Below are positions 1 to 4,567 of a stretch of DNA of 7,369 bases, piece by piece. Each line of letters starts with the position of its first letter. Position 1 is the stretch's first letter. The translations under genes and the position numbers were made by a program. The DNA is taken from contig CAKUHM010000066.1 of assembly GCA_934655835.1 (NCBI GenBank), forward strand, positions 1-7,369, written 5' to 3'. The notes under the pieces were generated by a model. That model was not told the DNA's origin, made no database searches, and saw only the letters and a program-made list of their open reading frames with translations. Origin of the DNA: an uncultured Collinsella sp. (GTDB lineage Bacteria; Actinomycetota; Coriobacteriia; Coriobacteriales; Coriobacteriaceae).

Positions 1-92
1 AACGAGATGCTCGAGGCCTCGCCCGACGAGCGAGACTCGTCGCGACCGTATTCCTCGAACTCATCGGTGAAGGGTTTGATGGTTGCAGACAT
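1..92 (-). CDS. N-terminal fragment of a probable FAD-binding oxidoreductase (GlcD/FAD-linked oxidase type), cut by window edge
   Basis: Only the first 30 codons are present; the gene continues beyond the left edge. The ATG at 92-90 (minus strand) is preceded by the ribosome binding site AAAGGGGAG at 107-99 with 6 bases between, which fixes the start. The peptide begins MSATIKPFTDEFEEYGRDES and continues with a Ser/Gly/Ala stretch ending in SSIS. The pattern 'EEY-x-RDESR-xx-GEA-xx-IS' resembles the segment that opens the FAD-binding (PCMH-type) domain in glycolate oxidase subunit D-like flavoproteins, where a YLRDESR-like motif precedes 'SFP'. Those enzymes oxidise 2-hydroxy acids in the cytoplasm. 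That family is known to me in general terms, but the assignment rests on about 20 residues and could be wrong. The gene diverges from the plus-strand operon starting at 438. Confidence 0.5.
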   Translation of the reverse strand, partial: MSATIKPFTDEFEEYGRDESRSSGEASSIS

Positions 93-174
93 GCAGAACT
101 CCCCTTTAGCTAACTACAGTGTTTGCAGGGAGATGTTACCGCATCGTTTCGTTGACGTGTTCGAGACCGTCTCC

Positions 175-202
175 ATAATTGAGGATTTTTACGTCCGTGC
201 AA
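175..202 (-). promoter_or_regulatory. Candidate promoter for the leftward gene
   Basis: Read on the minus strand, TTGCAC (202-197) is followed after 16 bases by AATTAT (180-175). Matches to the -35 and -10 consensus are 3/6 and 4/6. It sits in the AT-rich part of the intergenic region and would leave a leader of about 75 bases before the ATG at 92. This is pattern matching only. Confidence 0.25.
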
Positions 203-240
203 TTCGGCGAGCGGCTGCTAGATCTCGGCAGGCGATGTTT

Positions 241-269
241 TTGACACATATCGCTTCGCCGCCAACGAT
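241..269 (+). promoter_or_regulatory. Candidate promoter for the rightward surface-protein operon
   Basis: TTGACA at 241-246 is a perfect -35 consensus. Exactly 17 bases later comes AACGAT (264-269), a poor -10 with 3/6 matches. Transcription from here would give a leader of about 160 bases that includes the TTTGGTCA repeats and the hairpin at 393-416. An alternative is TTGAAG (294-299) with a TGC-TACCTG extended -10-like element near 313-321. The weak -10 keeps confidence low. Confidence 0.3.
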
Positions 270-344
270 CGCGAAATTGGCACTCGAAAAATGTTGAAGT
301 ATTTTTACCACCTGCTACCTGCGGTGATGCAAATCCGTCAAGCA

Positions 345-363
345 TTTGGTCAGCTTTTGGTCA
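345..363 (+). repeat. Direct repeat TTTGGTCA x2, 11-base period
   Basis: TTTGGTCA occurs at 345-352 and again at 356-363, a spacing of 11 bases or about one helical turn. The related string GTTTTGGC occurs at 409-416, and its reverse complement at 393-400. A protein binding both direct repeats would contact the same face of the DNA, so this is a candidate operator upstream of the operon. The role is inference. Confidence 0.4.
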
Positions 364-392
364 AGTAGCGTCTGATACGGTCGGCATCGACA

Positions 393-416
393 GCCAAAAC
401 CAATGGAAGTTTTGGC
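393..416 (+). promoter_or_regulatory. Perfect 8-bp inverted repeat (hairpin) before the operon's first ribosome binding site
   Basis: GCCAAAAC (393-400) and GTTTTGGC (409-416) are exact reverse complements separated by 8 bases. The structure ends 10 bases before the GGGAGG ribosome binding site at 427-432. No T-tract follows on either strand, so it is not an intrinsic terminator. It could be a leader hairpin that affects translation or mRNA stability, or a dimer-type operator related to the TTTGG repeats at 345-363. Confidence 0.4.
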
Positions 417-437
417 CCCAGAAGCAGGGAGGTTCCC

Positions 438-734
438 ATGGCATATTACTGGCCCCAGTACGGCGTCGCCATCGAAGTCGACGACGATCCCCATCTCCTG
501 CCTTTCGAAGAAGAGGCATTCCCCGACACGACGGTCTACCATGTCACTACCGATGTGATCTGCGACCCCGAGTCGTTCTCGGCGCTCGCCCACCACATCG
601 CACGCATCCACGACATCGAGCTCCCTCCCGACTTCGATGAGCTTGTCTACTCGCGCCGCCTGATGCTTCATATGCTCTTTGGAGCGGACCCGTCCACGTT
701 CGCACGCGTCTACACCACCAAGGACGCCGCATGA
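438..734 (+). CDS. Small protein resembling the core of a DUF559/Vsr-like endonuclease-fold domain
   Basis: The 98-residue product has no signal peptide or membrane segment and is acidic, so it should be cytoplasmic. The ATG follows GGGAGG (427-432) by 5 bases. The N-terminus, MAYYWPQYGVAIEVDDDP, resembles the strand-strand core of DUF559/Vsr-type and AbiEi-linked endonuclease-like domains, which read roughly 'D-x-YWP-xx-x-hAIEVDG-xxH'. Here the first catalytic Asp strand is absent or lies upstream, and the usual GxxH ending is DDPH. The rest ('FPDTTVYHVTTDVICDP', then a helical tail) fits an alpha/beta fold. It is much shorter than full DUF559 or Vsr proteins (100-150 or more residues), so it may be a truncated or repurposed fold rather than an active nuclease. 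It overlaps the next gene by 4 bases (ATGA), implying translational coupling to a membrane protein. I do not recognise it with certainty. Confidence 0.75.
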   Translation: MAYYWPQYGVAIEVDDDPHLLPFEEEAFPDTTVYHVTTDVICDPESFSALAHHIARIHDIELPPDFDELVYSRRLMLHMLFGADPSTFARVYTTKDAA

Positions 735-1240
735 GCGCGAAGAAGTTGCCCCAACTCGCGAGTCAGAGGCATCGCAAGAAACTCATCGCTGTCTGTTTGG
801 CTATCGTCTGTGCCCTCGTCGCCGTAGGCTTGTACGCCTGGCAGTCGCAGCCCGTACCCGAAGCGGGCGCCTCGGTTACAACGGCCGAGGGCAAATCGCG
901 CCAAGAGATCCAAGATGAGCTCGACGCCATCGTCCGCGACAACATGATGACGATCTCGGTCGCGCCGGTCGCCCAGTTGCAGGAAGGCGGCAAGTTGCGC
1001 GTCAACGTGCAAAACGTCCAGGACAACAAGTTTCCCCAGCGATTCCGCGTCATTCAAAACGACGAGACCATTTATGAGTCCGGCATCGTCGAAACCGGCA
1101 AGACGGTCGAGACGTGTCCCGCCGGCGACATCGAGGAAGGCGAGGCGTATATCGAAATCCAGGCACTCGACGCCAAGACCCATGACAACCACGGCAATCC
1201 GACGCGCGTCAAGGTCCGGGTGGAACAGGCCGAGAACTAA
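731..1240 (+). CDS. Single-pass membrane protein with extracytoplasmic beta-rich domain
   Basis: The 169-residue protein has a basic cytoplasmic N-terminus (residues 1-18, with RHRKK), one hydrophobic segment (about 19-37), and an outward-facing domain. Positive charges before the helix indicate N-in/C-out topology. There is no Ala-x-Ala cleavage site directly after the helix, so it probably stays anchored. Residues 73-166 read as alternating strands. The turn-like segment 'ETIYESGIVETGKTVE' (112-127) resembles the 'IYxSGxIxPG' pattern of small immunoglobulin-like surface domains in Firmicutes and Coriobacteria. The start is ATG within an ATGA overlap with the preceding gene, and AAGGA (720-724) lies 6 bases upstream. 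In the context of the secreted proteins that follow, it could be a membrane tether or assembly partner. That role is inferred; the family is not named. Confidence 0.8.
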   Translation: MSAKKLPQLASQRHRKKLIAVCLAIVCALVAVGLYAWQSQPVPEAGASVTTAEGKSRQEIQDELDAIVRDNMMTISVAPVAQLQEGGKLRVNVQNVQDNKFPQRFRVIQNDETIYESGIVETGKTVETCPAGDIEEGEAYIEIQALDAKTHDNHGNPTRVKVRVEQAEN

Positions 1241-1329
1241 CCCCTAACGCCCGCTGATCATTGCGCGCGGCCACCAACACTCGTCCAATCATCGCGGGGA
1301 CGGCCCGCGGCGAATAGAAAGGAACGACC

Positions 1330-1929
1330 ATGGACATCACCAGAAACATGAACGGAGCCAGAGCGCTCGTCGTGGGCGCAGGGCTCGCGCTCGCGCTCGC
1401 AGTGGGCGCCTCCCCGACGCCAGCCATGGCAGCCGGGCGCGTTGGAACCACGAAGGTAATGGTCAGGACCGAGATCGACAACATCGAGTTCAAAGCACCG
1501 ACGGTTATTCCCTTCGTCGCCCAAGCCGACGGCACGCTTCAGGGCCCCTCAGAAGATGCAACCACCATCGACAACCTTTCGGCCTACGGCATCCATGTCA
1601 CCAACATGAAGATCGACGCCATGAACACCTGGACCATTGCCGCCGACGCAAAGACCGGAACTGCACAGAATTCCATTGACTTTAAGGTCGGCCCCGAAGG
1701 CGCACTCCAGGACGCCAGCGCCGCAACGCAGGGAACAGGAATCGATCTTTCCAAGAACGCAACCTTTGATATGGGCTATCAGGGTATTGCCGGCGGTTCG
1801 GACAAGATCAAGCTCAAGACGAGCGGAAATGTCGCCCGCGTCACGCGCGACATCTTCCATATAACCGGCGAAGGCGATCAAGTTGCAACGATCACCTGGA
1901 CGGTCGAGCCCGGTGCGCACACGGCATAA
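1330..1929 (+). CDS. Secreted beta-rich surface protein (WxL/camelysin-like in style)
   Basis: The 199-residue protein has a signal peptide: a basic N-region, a hydrophobic core at about 12-28, and a likely cleavage after AMA (residue 34). The mature part is threonine-, glycine- and aspartate-rich with no cysteine and no C-terminal anchor. It opens with strands around 'VRTEIDNIEFKAPTVIPF' and ends with 'VATITWTVEPG'. That layout, including a run of 'NLSAYGIHVTNMKI' that looks like a strand pair, resembles the secreted beta-sandwich proteins of WxL or camelysin type. It has one W (W190) in 'ITWTVEPG' and lacks the paired WxL motifs, so it is not a canonical WxL protein. The start follows AAAGGAA (1318-1324) by 5 bases. 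The final 17 bases overlap the next gene. With no anchor of its own, it probably depends on partners to remain at the surface (inference). Confidence 0.8.
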   Translation: MDITRNMNGARALVVGAGLALALAVGASPTPAMAAGRVGTTKVMVRTEIDNIEFKAPTVIPFVAQADGTLQGPSEDATTIDNLSAYGIHVTNMKIDAMNTWTIAADAKTGTAQNSIDFKVGPEGALQDASAATQGTGIDLSKNATFDMGYQGIAGGSDKIKLKTSGNVARVTRDIFHITGEGDQVATITWTVEPGAHTA

Positions 1930-2170
1930 GGCGATCGCATCTGTCGCCATCGTCGGCATCTTGGCGCTCGCGCCGGCAGCAGCCTTTGCCCAACAAGAGC
2001 AGGCGCAGGCCGCCACGCAAGTGACCGTCGACCTCTCGGGGCTCGACCATGGCGACCGCCAGGAACCATTGGCGCAAACGGGCGACGAAAAGCAGCTCTT
2101 GGCAGCAAGCGTCGCTGTGGCAGGCGCGGGGGCAGCCGGACTCGGCCTGCGCATCAAACGCAGCCAGTAG
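1913..2170 (+). CDS. Tiny sortase-anchored (LAQTG) surface protein
   Basis: From GTG at 1913 the product is 85 residues and consists almost entirely of export and anchoring signals. A signal peptide (MRTRHK, then a hydrophobic core at 7-24) has a likely cleavage after AFA (residue 26). Next comes a short linker (27-52), then the sorting motif LAQTGD (53-58), a hydrophobic stretch (62-79), and the basic tail RIKRSQ. LAxTG is the variant recognised by class E sortases of high-GC Gram-positive bacteria (established knowledge). Cleavage at both ends would leave about 30 residues, 27-56, attached to the wall. GTG is preferred over a TTG at 1883 because it puts the basic signal-peptide N-region at the start; the ribosome binding site is weak (GGACGG, 1898-1903). 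The gene overlaps the preceding one by 17 bases, suggesting translational coupling. It could also be a remnant of a longer wall protein that lost its middle. Confidence 0.75.
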   Translation: MRTRHKAIASVAIVGILALAPAAAFAQQEQAQAATQVTVDLSGLDHGDRQEPLAQTGDEKQLLAASVAVAGAGAAGLGLRIKRSQ

Positions 2171-2212
2171 CCTGACACAGGCAGGCCACACATAATTTGG
2201 TAAGGAGACCCC

Positions 2213-3643
2213 ATGGCATCGAAGAACCTTTTGCCCGTCGTCGCACTCTGCGGCGCGCTCGCAACCGGAACGCCTGTCGCCGCTTGGGCGACCCCCGTCA
2301 TGGCGGACTCCTTGCCGGCAGTCCTAAGCCCCGCACCAGACCCGTCAAGCGTCATTGCTCGCAAGCGGTTTTCGCTCGCGCAGGCAGCAATCTCGACCTC
2401 GGGATGCCTTCGCCGGAATACGGACGCCTCGATAGTCGTGGATATCGAGCGCTCGAATAAGGAAAACGAATCCCAGGCAGGCTGTGCCGTCTGCACATGG
2501 CATTCGGTTGTGCTTGACGCAGATGACGATCCATGCGATTTGGAGCTGCGCATCGACATCGCTTCGATCGATGACTCGGCGAACGGAGCGAAGGTCGCCT
2601 TCGACAGCACGTTTTTCGAGAAAGGAGGCGGCATATGTCTGGGCTGCGCCGCCGCGAATGCAGACGATGCGCAGCCCACCCTCTCATTCACGGCATCGTT
2701 GCGGCTGACCAAGGCCGGCACCGATGCCATCGCGGCGGGAGAAGCGTCCCTGCTGTTCTACGCCGTCAGCACCAAAGACACAGACATTCATTTCGAGAAG
2801 TCAGCCGGGGCACTCAGCCTTACGCGAGGGACGAAAGCAGGCCCCATTGAGATTGATGCCCACGCGCTAGGCAGGCAATGCATTCTCGCCGACCCGGCGC
2901 TTCTCGAAATGGAGTGGAACGGATCCGGGGCCGCCGGGATTGTCCCCTCCGCGCTTGGAGCCAAGACACTTCCCTCAAACGAAGGACCCAGCAACGCAAC
3001 CATAAAAGAAGAGGGCGCAGACAAAGAAGCGGGTGCGGGGGACACGCCATCGCTGGCAAACAGCGTCCCAGCTTCTTTCGAAGCACCGGACGAAACCGTT
3101 GCCGATCCAAACGATTCCGAGCTTGCGGACAGCCTAGGGCTTGCTGGTCCTCAAGAAGTCGATGAGGGCAACTGCTGCGTGCTTGCCGCGCTCGACCACA
3201 CAGAGACTATCGACGCCGCGAACATCGAAGTTGCCGCCGCCAATCAGCCCGTCCGCAAGTCGGCCATCATCGCATTTCCCGAGTCCGTCGAGGTCGTCTT
3301 TTTGCCATCGGGCGAGGTTGTGGCCCCGACACTGCTCACCTTGCTGGGTGCTAAGAATACTCGAAACGAAATTAAAAAGATCACGGTTGTCGACCCTGCA
3401 ACTACCGCCAAGCTGCGTCTATACGCCGTTGCCCCAGACGGAAGCAAGACCCTGGAATTCGATGGCGACACGCTCCTGGCCTGGCGGCGTCTGGACATTA
3501 TGCAAGACGTCTCGTATCAGATCGAACTCGAAGGGTTTGATCGAGCCCGCGATGCCAATATCATCGCCGCGGCTATTGAATCCCCACAGCGACTTATGAC
3601 ACTGCGCTTTGACTACTATCCCTATGTCCCGACAACCACCTGA
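2213..3643 (+). CDS. Exported two-part protein with two CxxC pairs, function unknown
   Basis: The 476-residue protein starts at ATG 2213, 5 bases after AAGGAG (2202-2207). A signal peptide spans about residues 1-31, with cleavage likely after AWA (26) or VMA (31). The first part (about 45-235) is beta-rich. It carries Cys65, the pair C91AVC94, Cys108, the pair C142LGC145 and Cys223. A low-complexity linker rich in Ala, Glu, Asp, Ser and Pro follows (about 245-318), and then C321-C322. The second part (about 350-470) is another beta-rich region with the stretch 'VEVVFLPSGEVVAPTLLTLL'; it ends in an aromatic segment and a TTT tail. No wall-sorting signal, lipobox or C-terminal membrane helix is present. 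The nine cysteines after the signal peptide suggest disulfides or metal binding outside the cell. It is the last gene of the surface operon. I do not recognise the family. Confidence 0.8.
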   Translation: MASKNLLPVVALCGALATGTPVAAWATPVMADSLPAVLSPAPDPSSVIARKRFSLAQAAISTSGCLRRNTDASIVVDIERSNKENESQAGCAVCTWHSVVLDADDDPCDLELRIDIASIDDSANGAKVAFDSTFFEKGGGICLGCAAANADDAQPTLSFTASLRLTKAGTDAIAAGEASLLFYAVSTKDTDIHFEKSAGALSLTRGTKAGPIEIDAHALGRQCILADPALLEMEWNGSGAAGIVPSALGAKTLPSNEGPSNATIKEEGADKEAGAGDTPSLANSVPASFEAPDETVADPNDSELADSLGLAGPQEVDEGNCCVLAALDHTETIDAANIEVAAANQPVRKSAIIAFPESVEVVFLPSGEVVAPTLLTLLGAKNTRNEIKKITVVDPATTAKLRLYAVAPDGSKTLEFDGDTLLAWRRLDIMQDVSYQIELEGFDRARDANIIAAAIESPQRLMTLRFDYYPYVPTTT

Positions 3644-3666
3644 GGCTTAAATGCTGCGCGTCGTTT

Positions 3667-3692
3667 CTAATACCACTTATATAACGTATTAG
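3667..3692. promoter_or_regulatory. Inverted repeat CTAATAC-N12-GTATTAG upstream of the DUF554 gene
   Basis: Two exact 7-base arms (3667-3673 and 3686-3692) flank a 12-base AT-rich spacer that contains TATAAC (3680-3685), a -10-like hexamer. No good -35 lies 16-18 bases upstream. A dimeric repressor bound here could block this promoter. It is not a terminator, since the arms are AT-rich and no T-tract follows. The site lies 70 bases before the DUF554 start. Confidence 0.4.
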
Positions 3693-3751
3693 ATGAGTCG
3701 CGATGTGCCTCGCATTCCGTTCTGCTACGATTGCCACGTTGGCATCAACAC

Positions 3752-3757
3752 GGGAGG
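3752..3757 (+). promoter_or_regulatory. Ribosome binding site GGGAGG that sets the DUF554 start at 3762
   Basis: GGGAGG lies 4 bases before ATG 3762. The in-frame upstream ATG at 3693 lacks such a site and would add 23 polar residues ahead of the first membrane helix. The downstream start is therefore preferred. Confidence 0.7.
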
Positions 3758-3761
3758 GCTC

Positions 3762-4478
3762 ATGCCGGGCTTGGGAACAATCATCAACGTTGTGCTTTTG
3801 ATTGCGGGCGGTCTTTTGGGATTAGCGGGCGGTCGCTTTATCACACCGCGCATCCAAGACACGCTCATGAAAGCATCGGGGCTGTGCGTCCTGTTTATCG
3901 GCTTGGGCGGCACCATGCAAAAGATGCTCGTCATCGACGGCGGCGTCCTGTCGACCACCGGCACCACCATGTTGATCGTCTCATTCGCGCTCGGCTCGCT
4001 TATCGGCGAGGCCATCAACCTGGAGGCCGCCATCGAAAACCTCGGCGAATGGCTCAAACGCAAAACCGGGAGCGAGGGAGACAACGAGTTCACCAACGCC
4101 TTTGTCTCGGCATCGCTCACCGTGTGCATCGGCGCGATGGCCATCGTGGGATCGATTCAGGACGGTCTGCTCGGCGATTGGTCCACGCTCGCCCTGAAGG
4201 GTGCACTGGACTGCATCATCGTCTGCACCATGACAGCCTCGCTCGGACGCGGCTGTATCTTCTCGGCCCTGCCCGTTGCCGTGTTCCAGGGAACGATCAC
4301 GCTGTTTGCCGGCGCGCTCTCCCCCATTATGACCACCGCAGCCCTCGACAGCCTCTCACTCGTGGGGTCCATGCTCATCTTCTGCGTCGGCGTCAACCTT
4401 ATCCGACCTCAGACCTTCCGCACGGCCAACATGCTCCCCGCCGTCGTCATAGCCGTCATCTACGCCCTCCTGTTCTAA
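3762..4478 (+). CDS. DUF554 family integral membrane protein (YdfK/YqgA-like)
   Basis: The 238-residue product starts MPGLGTIINVVLL and matches the DUF554 family, whose members begin with a Gly-rich first helix ('GTIIN-x-xx-I-xxG-xxG'). It has about six or seven hydrophobic segments, near residues 5-22, 43-58, 73-87, 120-140, 156-175, 185-205 and 213-237. Other family-like features are 'LGSLIGEAINLEAAIENLGEWLK' split over helix and loop, and 'GAMAIVGSIQDGLLGD' in the middle. Family length is usually about 220-240 residues, so it looks complete. Function is not established; transporter-like roles have been suggested for relatives. It follows a 118-base gap with an inverted repeat, so it is probably transcribed separately from the surface operon. 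The next operon has its own promoter signal. Family assignment is confident; a physiological role is not. Confidence 0.9.
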   Translation: MPGLGTIINVVLLIAGGLLGLAGGRFITPRIQDTLMKASGLCVLFIGLGGTMQKMLVIDGGVLSTTGTTMLIVSFALGSLIGEAINLEAAIENLGEWLKRKTGSEGDNEFTNAFVSASLTVCIGAMAIVGSIQDGLLGDWSTLALKGALDCIIVCTMTASLGRGCIFSALPVAVFQGTITLFAGALSPIMTTAALDSLSLVGSMLIFCVGVNLIRPQTFRTANMLPAVVIAVIYALLF

Positions 4479-4520
4479 GTCTATCTACATAGCGGCATCT
4501 CGAACATCTGTTTGATGCTG

Positions 4521-4529
4521 TGCTATGAT
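4521..4529 (+). promoter_or_regulatory. Extended -10 promoter for the TerB/ATPase operon
   Basis: TGC-TATGAT (4521-4529) matches the extended -10 form TGn-TATAAT with one mismatch. The -35 region (TCGAAC near 4500-4505, spacer 18) is weak, as is common for extended -10 promoters. It would start transcription near 4536, leaving a leader of about 30 bases before GTG 4568. No terminator was seen between the DUF554 gene and this site, so read-through from upstream is possible. Confidence 0.5.
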
Positions 4530-4556
4530 ATGAGGTCACCGACACCGTATAGGGAG

Positions 4557-4561
4557 AGGAG
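4557..4561 (+). promoter_or_regulatory. Ribosome binding site AGGAG for the GTG start at 4568
   Basis: AGGAG lies within a purine-rich run (about 4551-4565) and 6 bases before the GTG. It supports GTG 4568 over the first in-frame ATG, 21 bases downstream. Confidence 0.7.
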
Positions 4562-4567
4562 AGGGCG

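Larger units (their letters stand above)
93..437. other. Gene-poor divergent intergenic region
   Basis: About 345 bases lie between the minus-strand gene start at 92 and the plus-strand start at 438. It is more AT-rich than its surroundings, particularly at 170-300. Open frames crossing it on either strand lack a ribosome binding site and do not resemble a protein I know. It contains candidate promoters for both directions, a TTTGGTCA direct repeat and a perfect 8-base hairpin, each listed separately. No tRNA or small RNA gene is recognisable. Confidence 0.6.

Noticed and set aside
7..297. Plus-strand open frame covering the left edge and intergenic region
   Set aside because: It runs opposite to the minus-strand gene start at 92, which has a strong ribosome binding site; its own start has none and the product matches nothing I know.
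710..1192. Minus-strand open frame of 160 codons
   Set aside because: It is antisense to the membrane protein gene at 731-1240, which has a coupled start and a clear membrane helix. Its ATG has no convincing ribosome binding site.
1905..1935. Programmed frameshift joining the secreted protein to the LAQTG anchor
   Set aside because: No slippery sequence is visible, and a fusion would place a second signal peptide in the middle of the protein. Overlapping separate genes explain the sequence better.
2170..2182. Hairpin GCCTG-ACA-CAGGC after the mini wall-anchor gene as a terminator
   Set aside because: The stem is only 5 bases and no T-tract follows it directly. The next gene begins 42 bases after the stop with its own ribosome binding site, so read-through is more likely.
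1549..2730. Minus-strand open frame of 393 codons
   Set aside because: It lies antisense to three plus-strand genes that have clear signal peptides and ribosome binding sites, its product resembles no family, and its length is explained by GC-rich codon shadowing.
3731..4492. Plus-strand open frame of 253 codons overlapping the DUF554 gene
   Set aside because: Its product is rich in Arg, His and Pro, typical of a wrong frame in GC-rich DNA; the DUF554 frame encodes a recognisable membrane family.
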